Origin: Brachybacterium sp. YJGR34
GTDB lineage: Bacteria > Actinomycetota > Actinomycetes > Actinomycetales > Dermabacteraceae
DNA length: 64,000 bases
Assembly: GCF_003347015.1 (NCBI RefSeq)
Contig: NZ_PNFB01000005.1
Span: 62,001-126,000, forward strand
Reading direction: 5' to 3'
Under the pieces are notes generated by a model that was not told the DNA's origin, searched no databases, and saw only the letters and a program-made list of their open reading frames with translations. The first letter of the stretch is position 1. Every line of letters begins with the position of its first letter. Below, piece after piece: positions 46,510 to 54,780 of this stretch. The position numbers and the translations under genes are program-made.

Positions 46510-47489
46510 AGAAGGCGCCGACGATCGTCGAGCTCGCCCAGGAGCTCGGCGTCTCGCCGTCGACGGTCTCTCGCGCCTTCACCGCCCCGCGCCTGCTGAA
46601 GCCGGAGACGGTGGACAGGGTTCGCGCCGCGGCCGCGGAACGCGGCTACGTGCCCAACGTCCACGCCCGGGCGCTCAGCACCGGGGTGCCGCGCACGATC
46701 GGCCTCATCGTCCCCGATATCGCCAATCCCTTCTTCCCGCCGATGATCCGCGCCGCCCAGCGCACCGCCGAGGAGACCGGCCACACCGTGCTCGTCGCCG
46801 ACACCGACGGCGACGTGGATCGCGAGAAGCGCACCATCGAGCGACTGAGCGCGCAGTCGGAGAGCCTGATCATCGCCAGCTCCCGCCTACCCGGGGACCA
46901 GCTGGCCGAGCTCACTGCGCGCCGCCGCGTCCTCTTCCTCAACCGGGACGAGCCGGAGACCGCACGGATCCTGGTCAGTTCCCGCGACCCGCTCGCCCGC
47001 GCCACGGTGCGCCTGCTGGAGCTGGGGCACACGAGGTTCGTGTACGTCGGCGGACCCGAGGGATCGTGGTCGGACGCCGAACGGCACGGCACTGTCGCGG
47101 AGACCCTGGCCGGCACCGGGGCGCAGCTCACCTCGCTGCGCATCCCGAGCGGCACCTACGACGACACCCTGACAGCCGGCGATCTCATCCTCTCCGGCGC
47201 CCCGACAGCCGTGATCGCCTTCGACGACGTCATCGCCCACGGCGTCATGGACGTGCTGCTCCATCGCGGGATCTCCGTTCCGGGTCAGGTGAGCGTGGTG
47301 GGCTGCGACGACACGATCGCGCTGACCACTCAGCCTCCCCTGACCAGCATCGCCCTGAAGGCCGCCGAGGCCGGGGAGCTCGCCGTGCGCACCGTGGTGG
47401 TGGGGCAGGTGAGCGAGATGCTCACGCCGCAGCGGATCGCGCTGCAGGGGGAGCTGCGCGAACGGGCGACGGTGGGGAGGGTGGGGTGA
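46506..47489 (+). CDS. LacI-family repressor of the amino-sugar operon
   Basis: 327 residues. HTH: PTIVELAQELGVSPSTVSRA; hinge: VPNVHARALSTGVPRTIGLI; sensor: DIANPFFPPMIRAAQRTAEE, AVIAFDDVIAHGVMDVLLHR, VVGCDDTIALTTQPPLTSIA. It starts with GTG overlapping the preceding stop and closes the operon, a position that gives negative feedback. The palindrome at 39769-39786 is its likely site. Confidence 0.9.
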   Translation: MKKAPTIVELAQELGVSPSTVSRAFTAPRLLKPETVDRVRAAAAERGYVPNVHARALSTGVPRTIGLIVPDIANPFFPPMIRAAQRTAEETGHTVLVADTDGDVDREKRTIERLSAQSESLIIASSRLPGDQLAELTARRRVLFLNRDEPETARILVSSRDPLARATVRLLELGHTRFVYVGGPEGSWSDAERHGTVAETLAGTGAQLTSLRIPSGTYDDTLTAGDLILSGAPTAVIAFDDVIAHGVMDVLLHRGISVPGQVSVVGCDDTIALTTQPPLTSIALKAAEAGELAVRTVVVGQVSEMLTPQRIALQGELRERATVGRVG

Positions 47490-47566
47490 TGCGGGAACAT
47501 CGGGCGCCGTGGCTGCGACTCGATGCCTGCACCGATGACCTGATGGTCCTCCTCAGGGGCGAGTGA
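47489..47566 (+). CDS. Possible 25-residue ORF after the LacI gene
   Basis: The frame overlaps the lacI stop by one base (TGATG) and reads MREHRAPWLRLDACTDD to LLRGE. Coupling and composition allow translation, but the length gives little statistical support and no motif is seen. It may be a chance extension of the transcript. Confidence 0.25.
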   Translation: MREHRAPWLRLDACTDDLMVLLRGE

Positions 47567-47580
47567 CCGCCGCAGCGTGC

Positions 47581-47847
47581 CTACACGGGCTCCGGCCGCA
47601 GGATGATCTGCCCGCGCTCGCCGTCCTTCGCGTAGACCAGCACGAATCCGTCGCGATGTGCGGGGACGTAGGTGACCACCACCCCGGCCCTGTCGAGCGT
47701 CGCCTTCCACTGCTCCAGCGCCTCGAGCTCCTCCTGGGTTCCGCACGGCAGGCCGTCGCGCAGCAGGCTCTCGCGTTCGAGCATGCGGTAGATGTACGTA
47801 TCGCGGTGCTCGTCCCGGACGGGCCAGGGGATGAGCGAGAGGTCCAT
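47581..47847 (-). CDS. Hypothetical protein, 88 residues
   Basis: Starts MDLSLIPWPVRDEHRDTYIY and ends GERGQIILRPEPV, with GGAGG upstream of the ATG. It looks like a soluble alpha/beta protein: two helices (about 19-53) then strands (VVVTYVPAHRDGFVLVYAK). No domain recognised. It is convergent with the amino-sugar operon and lies after the small membrane protein gene on the same strand. Confidence 0.7.
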   Translation of the reverse strand: MDLSLIPWPVRDEHRDTYIYRMLERESLLRDGLPCGTQEELEALEQWKATLDRAGVVVTYVPAHRDGFVLVYAKDGERGQIILRPEPV

Positions 47848-47885
47848 GACGTGCTACGCCTCCTCGGCGGATCGGGACGGCGGGT

Positions 47886-48047
47886 TCACGCCTGATCACG
47901 TCCCATCGCCCACAGCGCGGCGATCTCGATCAGGAGGAACACGCCGAGAGCGGTGGACCCCCAGGCGTGCATGCCCGTGAGCGGGGCGATGGCGAGGAGG
48001 ACGGTCGTGGCGACCGCGCCGAGAGCGATGACGGTGTGGCGGGACAT
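47886..48047 (-). CDS. Small membrane protein, 53 residues
   Basis: MSRHTVIALGAVATTVLLAI then PLTGMHAWGSTALGVFLLIE: two predicted membrane helices joined by a short loop. The ATG at 48047 has GGAG seven bases upstream. It lies 38 bases before the 88-residue gene, so they may share a transcript. Function unknown. Confidence 0.65.
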   Translation of the reverse strand: MSRHTVIALGAVATTVLLAIAPLTGMHAWGSTALGVFLLIEIAALWAMGRDQA

Positions 48048-48254
48048 CGAGGACTCCGTTCGTGAGGGGACATGCTGCCGACGGGAGCGCCGGCATCGCC
48101 CGCGGACCCTACGAAGCAGGTCCGACACTTCTGCGCTCCCGGCGCCAGCGGGACCACAGGCTCAGCGTCCGGGTGCACGCAGACTCGAGGCGAGTACACC
48201 GTGGAATTCCTGCTTGATTCTCGATCGAAGTCGCCTCGAGTGGCGGGCCCGCGT

Positions 48255-48917
48255 TCAGGCGGTGCCCGGCTCCCACTCCCACACCGTGCTGGGCCGCCCG
48301 GTCGCCCCCTCCGGCAGCGCGACCCGGTCCGTCGGCCGCACCCAACCCGTTGCCAGCAACCGGCGCTTCATGTTCGAGGCATCCGCCCGCACCGCCTGCC
48401 CGGCGGCCTGCTCGAGCTCGCGCTGCAGGGCGGTCGCGGTGCGGGTGGTGAATTCCGCGCCCAGCAGTGCCCGTGCCATCTCCCGGTCCTGCCAGATCTG
48501 CGCGGCCAGCGACCGCACCGCGGCGGCGATCATCGCGGCGTGGTCGAAGGGCAGCGGCCCCAGCGCGGCCACGGGCACGGCCAGGGCGGGCGGACCCGGC
48601 GCGAGGTCCCGGGCGGGGCCGAGGGCCAGCTTCGTCACTGCCATCGTGGGCCCGCGCGGGTCCCGGGCGGGGGAGTCGAAGACGCCCACGTCCCGCAGCA
48701 GCACCTCGGCCTCGATCCCGGTCTTCGTGCGCAGCGCACGCGCGGCCGCCTCGACGGAGCGCTCGCGCCCCATGAGCACCCCGGGCAGCGCCGGCTCGCC
48801 GAGGTGCGGCGCGAACTGGCGCGGCCCGAGGGTGACGCGCAGCGTCCCGTCGGCCCCCAGGTGCAGCGGGACCACGTCCACGCTGACCAGGGGCTGCTCG
48901 AAGCTCTCCGCGCTCAT
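48255..48917 (-). CDS. nrtR: NrtR-type Nudix transcriptional regulator of NAD metabolism
   Basis: 220 residues. An N-terminal Nudix fold (about 8-140) in which the Nudix box is broken: PGVLMGRERSVEAAARALRT keeps the shape but lacks the catalytic REUxEE glutamates, as in regulatory NrtR proteins. The C-terminal part (about 150-215) is a winged helix with ASNMKRRLLATGWVRPT. NrtR senses ADP-ribose-type products and represses NAD salvage genes. It overlaps the end of nadV by four bases and shares its operon, which supports the call. Confidence 0.85.
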   Translation of the reverse strand: MSAESFEQPLVSVDVVPLHLGADGTLRVTLGPRQFAPHLGEPALPGVLMGRERSVEAAARALRTKTGIEAEVLLRDVGVFDSPARDPRGPTMAVTKLALGPARDLAPGPPALAVPVAALGPLPFDHAAMIAAAVRSLAAQIWQDREMARALLGAEFTTRTATALQRELEQAAGQAVRADASNMKRRLLATGWVRPTDRVALPEGATGRPSTVWEWEPGTA

Positions 48918-50446
48918 GCGTCCTCCCTGTCCTCCCGCAGCTGCTCGCGCACCTCGGCGAAGGACTGGGTGCGCACGGCCCGTCCATCCTCCCAGACCAC
49001 CTGCAGCGCGCTCGCGGCCTCCTGCTCCTCGGTGGCCTGCTGGATCAGTTCCAGCTCCCCGTCGGCCCCGCGGATCACGGCGAGGCGGCCGGTGGCCGAG
49101 CGCTTGGTGCCCGAGTCCGTGACCGGGTCCTTCATGAGGTCCCGGCCCACGCCGTCCACCTCCGCCCAGGTCGCCTTGATCGCGGAGGAGAAGGTGTCGC
49201 GGGTGACGTACTGGTAGGTGAAGGAGCCGATGCCGAGGACCACGGTGGTGGAGGCGAAGCCCTTGGCGGCGAGCCGTTCGAGGATCGCCGCGGCCCGCTC
49301 CAGGGTGATCGAGTCGCCGTAGATCGCGCCCACGTGCTCATCCAGCTCGCGGTACCCCTGCGCGGTAACGGTGCCGCCGAACTCCTCCCACAGCAGCTCC
49401 ACCACCCCGGCCTCCGAGGGCGTGACCGCTTCCCCGGCGGCGCGCCGCGCGGCGCGCTCCTCGGCGCTCAGGGTGCCACAGAGGATGTCCACGGGATCGC
49501 CCGAATCGGGACGGATCACGAGCTTCCCGTCCCGCGCCATGATCCGCTCCTTCATCGCGGGCAGGATCTCGGTGAGCACGGCCCACAGGTCCCAGGTGTC
49601 CGAGACGACGGAGAGCACCCCGGCGGGGTAGGTCTCCAGCAGGCGGGTGAAGGTCTCCTCCTCGCCGTCCTGTCCGCCGGCGCACATCACCGAGTGCTCG
49701 GTGGCCGGGACACTGGCACCCACCAGGCCGTTCTCCCCGGGGTAGTAGCGGCGGATCCACTCCAGCGCCGGGATCGAGTCGGTGCCCAGGAACGAGGTGA
49801 GGTGACCGGCGCCGGAGGCCATGGCCGCGCCGATCGAGGTCTGGCCACGGAAGGAGAAGTCGTGCCCCTGGAAGTCCACGCCCGCGGTGGAGCCGGTGGT
49901 CCGCAGCGCCGCCTCCTCGAGCAGCCGCCGGTACTGCAGCGCGATGGTCGCGGTGGTGGAGGGGTGCCACACCTGCGCCGAGAGCGCCGACTCGATGTAG
50001 TTGACCAGCCAGAAGAACTCCGGCTCCGTGTTCTCGATCGTGAAGGACGGCACCCGCAGCGGCACCCGCGTCCCCTCGGGCACGGCGCAGAAGCGCAGCG
50101 GCAGGTAGCCCTTCCGGTGCAGGGCACGGATGTGGTCGGTGCTCACCGCACCCGGCCCCAGGTAGGCGTCCATGACCTCCTGGTACTGGCGGGCCACCTC
50201 GTCCTCCTCGGCCGCGAAGAAGGGGGCGAAGGCCTCGATGAGGAACTCCTGGCAGAAGGCCTGCAGCCCGAAGTGGACCACGTGGTCCACGCCCGGCAGG
50301 CGCGAGCCGCGATTGGTCCAGTTGGAGTAGACCCGCGTGGTGTGCGGCGGGTACTGCTGGATGTGGCCCACCTTGTAACCGTCGGTGAGCAGCAGCGGCG
50401 CGATCGCCGCGGCGGTGGTCAGGGGAGCGGCGGTGGTGGTGGTCAT
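48914..50446 (-). CDS. nadV: Nicotinamide phosphoribosyltransferase
   Basis: 510 residues. It joins nicotinamide to PRPP to give NMN. Family blocks: LLLTDGYKVGHIQQYPPHTT at the start, GHDFSFRGQTS with GAGHLTSFLGTDS, the phosphorylatable His in SVPATEHSVM, VVSDTWDLWAV, and the substrate-binding KLVIRPDSGDPVD. These align with human NAMPT around H247 and D313. The ATG at 50446 overlaps the stop of the PRPP synthetase gene, so substrate supply and use are coupled in one transcript. Confidence 0.93.
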   Translation of the reverse strand: MTTTTAAPLTTAAAIAPLLLTDGYKVGHIQQYPPHTTRVYSNWTNRGSRLPGVDHVVHFGLQAFCQEFLIEAFAPFFAAEEDEVARQYQEVMDAYLGPGAVSTDHIRALHRKGYLPLRFCAVPEGTRVPLRVPSFTIENTEPEFFWLVNYIESALSAQVWHPSTTATIALQYRRLLEEAALRTTGSTAGVDFQGHDFSFRGQTSIGAAMASGAGHLTSFLGTDSIPALEWIRRYYPGENGLVGASVPATEHSVMCAGGQDGEEETFTRLLETYPAGVLSVVSDTWDLWAVLTEILPAMKERIMARDGKLVIRPDSGDPVDILCGTLSAEERAARRAAGEAVTPSEAGVVELLWEEFGGTVTAQGYRELDEHVGAIYGDSITLERAAAILERLAAKGFASTTVVLGIGSFTYQYVTRDTFSSAIKATWAEVDGVGRDLMKDPVTDSGTKRSATGRLAVIRGADGELELIQQATEEQEAASALQVVWEDGRAVRTQSFAEVREQLREDREDA

Positions 50447-51282
50447 CGCAGGGCCTCTCGGATCAGAGTGTCGGTCAGGGGGTGGATGGTGGCGGCCACG
50501 TCGGGATGCGTGTGCCCGGGGTGGGAGTCGGTGGTGTGGATGTGCCCGAAGTGTTCGCGCAGCTGCGGGGCGCGGCCGGAGAAGACGCCGTGGGTGACCC
50601 ACAGGTCCAGCCGGTCCGGGCCCAGCCCGGTCGCCTCGGCGAGACCGCGGAAGGTGCCGCCCCCGTCGCAGATGTCGTCGACGACCAGCAGCTTTCCCGC
50701 ACTCGGCAGCGGATCGCAGGTGAAGCCGGAGAGCGCGCCGGTGGCGAAGTCGCGGTGCTTGCGCGCCTGGACCAGCGGCAGTCCCAGCGCGTGGGCCACG
50801 GCGCCGGAGCGCTCGGCGGCCCCGGCGTCCGGCGCGATGACGCCGACGTAGTCGCTGACGTGCGCATCGGCCACCCGACGGGTCAGCGCCTGGCGCACGA
50901 ATCGGCTCAGCGGGTACACCTCGAGGTTCTCGATCAGCGCGGGCATGACAGGGGAATGGGGGTCGATCGCCAGCACCCGGTCCGCGCCGAGGGCGTTGAG
51001 GAGCCGCGCGTAGACCTCCGCCCCGAAGGGGACTCCGCGGTCCTGGCGGGCACCGGGGAGGTAGGGCAGGACCAGGGCTGCGCGGCGCCCGGCGCGGCGG
51101 GCCGCATCGATCGCCATCCCGGCCGCGACCAGGTCCTCCGCGCCGGCACCGCGGACCAGCACGGCCAACGGTCCGGTCGCGCCGTCCGCGGGGATCACGT
51201 GCTGCTCGCCGGCGGGGAACTGCATGGTCCGGCCGGCGTCGGGGCCGACGGTCCCGCTGGCGAGGGTGAACATCTCGATCAT
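50443..51282 (-). CDS. Ribose-phosphate pyrophosphokinase-like protein (PRPP supply for NadV)
   Basis: 279 residues, shorter than housekeeping Prs (about 320). The two phosphoribosyltransferase-like halves are seen: YLPGARQDRGVPFGAEVYAR with the flexible-loop-like region, and the PRPP loop KLLVVDDICDGGGTFRGLAE. DPHSPVMPALIENL replaces the classical DLHxxQIQGFF, so this is a divergent class. It is first in the operon, with AGGAGGG eight bases before its ATG, and gives PRPP for nicotinamide salvage. Confidence 0.87.
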   Translation of the reverse strand: MIEMFTLASGTVGPDAGRTMQFPAGEQHVIPADGATGPLAVLVRGAGAEDLVAAGMAIDAARRAGRRAALVLPYLPGARQDRGVPFGAEVYARLLNALGADRVLAIDPHSPVMPALIENLEVYPLSRFVRQALTRRVADAHVSDYVGVIAPDAGAAERSGAVAHALGLPLVQARKHRDFATGALSGFTCDPLPSAGKLLVVDDICDGGGTFRGLAEATGLGPDRLDLWVTHGVFSGRAPQLREHFGHIHTTDSHPGHTHPDVAATIHPLTDTLIREALR

Positions 51283-51297
51283 CGCCCGCTCCCTCCT

Positions 51298-51355
51298 AGT
51301 GGTTGTTGTAACTATTACTGAGAGCAGTCTGCCGCCGAGGTTCTGGTTCTGTCAA
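51298..51355 (-). promoter_or_regulatory. Promoter/operator region of the NAD salvage operon
   Basis: An AT-rich dyad, AGTGGTTGTTGTAACTATTA with CT after it (51298-51319; 14 of 22 positions symmetric), lies 16 bases before the first gene. On the minus strand a TTGACA box is at 51350-51355. The dyad is the best candidate site for the operon's own NrtR; symmetry is partial, so this is tentative. Confidence 0.4.
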
Positions 51356-51564
51356 CTAGTAGTCGTGTGACGCACGGCGCGGAGACGATGTGATCGCGGT
51401 GCACGGCCGCGATCTCCGCAGCGGGAGCCGCGGCTCGTCCGGTTCGTGTGACGCAAGCGGGGTCCACGACCCAGCGCGTCGGGCAGGGTCCGTGTCCGGG
51501 CCGGTCCCATCGAGGGGCCCGGATGCTGCCGCCACCGGCGGCGAGCATCCGGGGTCCCGGGCCG

Positions 51565-52851
51565 TCACACCAGCCGCAGGGTCCTCTCGGTGAGCTCGTC
51601 GATGGTCACCCTGTCGAAGTCGCGGATGGCGCTCCGGACGTGGACATGGGTGTCGCCGACCAGGTCCTCGGGAATCGCGGAGGAGCCGTGCAGAGCTCCG
51701 TAGACGCTGCCCACCGTCGCGGCGGTCGAGTCGGTGTCTGCTCCGCCGGCGATGGCGAGCCCCACCGCCTCCACGAAGGTCCGTCCCCACAGGAGGCCGA
51801 TCGAGATCAGTGCGGCATTGTTGACCGTGTGCACCCAGGGATAGTGCGAATACTCGGCGTCGACGTGGTCGAGTGCTTCGGTGGCGCTCGCCCCGCCGGT
51901 GCGCAGGGACTGGATGTCGGCGAGGGTCGCGCCCAGGCGGGACCGTGCGGGCACCAGCGCCCGAGCGGTGGTGAACGCGTCCTCCATGTCCGTCGACGCG
52001 AGCGCCGCGGCGACGAGGCCCGCGGCCCACATCTCCCCGTAGACGCCGTTGGCCGTGTGGGTCAGCCGAGCGTCGACGAGCGCGAGACGGGCGGCGCCGG
52101 CGGGGTTCCCGGGGTGGACGTAGCCGAAGGCGTCTCCCCGGATCAGCGCGCCGATCCACTCGCGGTAGGGATTGCACCGGGTGGCGGTCTCGGGCGGCGT
52201 CAGCCCGTGGATGAGGTTGCGATACGCGGCGCGCTCCGCGGTGAAGGTCTGGGTGAAGGGCACGCGGTCGAGCCACTCCTGTCCCACGTCGTGGGTGGTG
52301 AGCTCTTCGCCGTACTGCTCCACCAGGTGCAGTCCCAGGATCGTCCAGTCGATGTCGTCGTCCCGCGGCACGTCGCGGAAGCGGCCCGCCGTGGCGACCG
52401 GCGCGGAGGGATGAAGGTGCGGGACTCCGTCGGGGAGCGGATCGAGCAGCGGGAGGTATCCCTGCTGAGGCCACTGCCCGGCGGCGCGCAGATAGGCCTC
52501 CACCTCCGGCCGGGTCAGTCCTTCGATGGGCTTGCCCATCGTGTTGCCCACCGCTCGACCGAGCCATGCCCCGCGGAGACGATCGGGCAGCTGCTCGGCG
52601 TCCACCGGCCGCCTCGGCACAGCTCGGGCCAGCGCCAGGAGCGTGGCGTCGTCCTCGGGCTCCTCGTAGGGCCAGTCCTCCTGGCGGGCGAGGCGGGAGA
52701 GCGCCGTCTCCACAGCGGTGAGCTGCTCCAGATCGCCGACGGCGGCGGCCTGCGCCGCCTGCTGCTCCAGGTCCCCGACGGGGTATCCGCTGATCCGCAG
52801 CTGCTCGGCTTCGTCGGGGACCAGGTCCCGGGGGTCGAGGACGTCGTGCAT
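51565..52851 (-). CDS. ADP-ribosylglycohydrolase family protein
   Basis: 428 residues. The DraG/ARH fold begins LRGAWLGRAVGNTMGKPIEG; magnesium-binding acids are in RDDDIDWTILGLHLVEQYGE and GGADTDSTAATVGSVYGALH, both complete. An extra 95-residue helical N-terminus (QISGYPVGDLEQQAAQAAAV-like) precedes it. Enzymes of this family cleave N- or O-linked ADP-ribosyl or simple ribosyl groups. The ATG at 52851 has GGAG five bases away. It ends the ABC transporter operon (49-base gap), suggesting a role on an imported riboside rather than on proteins. Confidence 0.85.
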   Translation of the reverse strand: MHDVLDPRDLVPDEAEQLRISGYPVGDLEQQAAQAAAVGDLEQLTAVETALSRLARQEDWPYEEPEDDATLLALARAVPRRPVDAEQLPDRLRGAWLGRAVGNTMGKPIEGLTRPEVEAYLRAAGQWPQQGYLPLLDPLPDGVPHLHPSAPVATAGRFRDVPRDDDIDWTILGLHLVEQYGEELTTHDVGQEWLDRVPFTQTFTAERAAYRNLIHGLTPPETATRCNPYREWIGALIRGDAFGYVHPGNPAGAARLALVDARLTHTANGVYGEMWAAGLVAAALASTDMEDAFTTARALVPARSRLGATLADIQSLRTGGASATEALDHVDAEYSHYPWVHTVNNAALISIGLLWGRTFVEAVGLAIAGGADTDSTAATVGSVYGALHGSSAIPEDLVGDTHVHVRSAIRDFDRVTIDELTERTLRLV

Positions 52852-52900
52852 GAGGCTCCGTTCGAGATGGGGGATCGCGCCGCAGCGCAGGAGGTGATGC

Positions 52901-53782
52901 TCAGCCTTTGACGGCGCCGGACAGGAAGCCCTCGGCGACCTGCTTCTGCAGGAGCACGAAGACAGCGATGACCGGCAGGATCGTGATGAATGTTCCGGCC
53001 GCGAGCGGGCCGATGTCGATCGAGCGACCGCCGAGGAAGAGGTACAGGCCGGTGGTGAGGGGTCGGTACTCACCGCTGGGCAGGTACAGCAGTGGGACGA
53101 GGAAGTTGTTCCAGTTCTGCAGGAAGGTGAAGACCGCCAGGGCACCTGCTCCCGAGCTCACCAGCGGCACCATGATCCGCGCGAAGATCTGCCCCTCGGA
53201 GGCGCCGTCGACCCGCGCCGCCTGCTCGAGCTCCTTGGGGAGGTCGGTGAAGAAGGCGCGCATGAAGAAGGTGCCGAAGGAGAGCCCCGTGGTGGCCAGC
53301 ACGAGGTTGACCCCGAGGAGCGTGTTGAGCAGGCCAATCGCCCGCAGCTGGAAGTACAGCGGGATCATGTAGGTGAAGAACGGCACCAGGAGGCCGAGCA
53401 CGACGAGGTAGAACGCCACCGTCCGGCCGGGGAACGGGAGCCGTGCGAAGGCGTATCCCGCCATCGTCGACAGGACGACGACGAGGATCGTGCTGGGCAC
53501 GCTCAGCAGGAAGCTGTTGAGCAGGTAGTCGCTGAAGTTCCCCTCCGTCCACGCCGCCGCGAAGTTCTCCATCGAGAAGGAGGAGAAGAGCCCGAACGGG
53601 TTGGACGAGACGTCCTGCGACGTCTTGAGCGCGGTGGAGACGGTGAGGAGCACGGGGAAGAGCGACAGGAGGGAGAGCACCACCAGCAGCAGGTGCTTCC
53701 CGGTCAGGGACGCCCGTCGGCGCGGCGACATCCGGTTCCTCGTGGCGTCGGACTGCGGCGCGGTGCGTGTCTGCGTGGTCAT
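52901..53782 (-). CDS. ABC sugar transporter permease, MalG type (cluster 3)
   Basis: 293 residues, about six membrane helices. LLSLFPVLLTVSTALKTSQD and LSVPSTILVVVLSTMAGYAF are typical; the EAA loop is ELEQAARVDGASEGQIFARI; the chain ends VAEGFLSGAVKG, the family's conserved C-terminus. Two bases separate it from the preceding permease gene. The ATG at 53782 has GGAG seven bases upstream. Confidence 0.92.
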   Translation of the reverse strand: MTTQTRTAPQSDATRNRMSPRRRASLTGKHLLLVVLSLLSLFPVLLTVSTALKTSQDVSSNPFGLFSSFSMENFAAAWTEGNFSDYLLNSFLLSVPSTILVVVLSTMAGYAFARLPFPGRTVAFYLVVLGLLVPFFTYMIPLYFQLRAIGLLNTLLGVNLVLATTGLSFGTFFMRAFFTDLPKELEQAARVDGASEGQIFARIMVPLVSSGAGALAVFTFLQNWNNFLVPLLYLPSGEYRPLTTGLYLFLGGRSIDIGPLAAGTFITILPVIAVFVLLQKQVAEGFLSGAVKG

Positions 53783-53784
53783 CC

Positions 53785-54780
53785 TTATGCTCCTGTTCCC
53801 TGCTGGGAGAGCCGCCGCTGAAGCACGTTCAGGGCGATCGTGAAGGGGATCGCGAGCACCGTGATCAACAGGGCGAGCGTGGTCCCGTAGCTGATGCGAC
53901 TGAGCTCGAAGGCGGTGCTGTAGGCATACGTGCCGAGCACGTCCGTGGCGCCGGCCGGGCCGCCCCCGGTCATGACGAAGATGATGTCGAAGACGCCGAA
54001 GCCGCCGATCAGGGTGATCGTGGTGACCATGAGGAAGACGGGCATGATCTGCGGCAGGACGATGTACCAGAGCCGCTGGAGGGTGTTGGCGCCGTCGAGG
54101 CGGGCGGCCTCGATGAGCTCGACGTCGACGTTCCCGAGGGTGGACAGGAAGATGACGAAGACGAACCCGGACGTCGCCCAGATGGCAGTGCCGAGCACGG
54201 CGTACAGGGCCGTGTTCGGATTGCCGAGCCAGCCGGTCTGCCACGCCTCGAGGCCGACGACCTCCAGGATCCGATTCAGCCAGCCGTTGACGGGATCGTA
54301 GATCCAGCTCCAGACCACGCCGATCGCGACCTGCGGCAGCACGTACGGGAGGAAGAACGCGATCCGGTAGAACGGGCTGCCGCGCCGGACGGTCCACGTG
54401 AGCAGGGCGAGCGCCAGGCCGATGACCAGCGGCGCCACCGTGCCGATGAGGATCCAGATGGCGTTGTTCTTCAGCGCCGCCCACACCTTCGGGTCCCCGA
54501 ACATCTCCGTGAAGTTCGCGAGCCCGACGAACGGGGGAGTGGGGTTCAGGCCGTCGAAGTCCACGAAGGCGTAGTACATCGCGTTGCCCAGGGGGAACAG
54601 GAAGAAGACGGAGACCATCACCATCACGGGGGCGACCAGCATCAGTCCCAGCCGTGACTGCGCCTGGCGGGTGACCTTGGGCGAGTCGGACCGTGGCGAA
54701 CGTGAACGGGGCGCGCTGGGTGTCGACGGCCGGGTGGCGGTGGTCCCGGCAGAGTGCTGCTCGCTGATCGTGTCCCTCAC
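53785..54780 (-). CDS. ABC sugar transporter permease, MalF type (cluster 3)
   Basis: 331 residues with a 45-residue Ser/Arg/Pro-rich N-terminus and about six membrane helices (LMLVAPVMVMVSVFFLFPLG first). EAA loop: ELIEAARLDGANTLQRLWYI. MTGGGPAGATDVLGTYAYST is the usual late block. The GTG start at 54780 overlaps the binding-protein stop (GTGA). Confidence 0.92.
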   Translation of the reverse strand: MRDTISEQHSAGTTATRPSTPSAPRSRSPRSDSPKVTRQAQSRLGLMLVAPVMVMVSVFFLFPLGNAMYYAFVDFDGLNPTPPFVGLANFTEMFGDPKVWAALKNNAIWILIGTVAPLVIGLALALLTWTVRRGSPFYRIAFFLPYVLPQVAIGVVWSWIYDPVNGWLNRILEVVGLEAWQTGWLGNPNTALYAVLGTAIWATSGFVFVIFLSTLGNVDVELIEAARLDGANTLQRLWYIVLPQIMPVFLMVTTITLIGGFGVFDIIFVMTGGGPAGATDVLGTYAYSTAFELSRISYGTTLALLITVLAIPFTIALNVLQRRLSQQGTGA

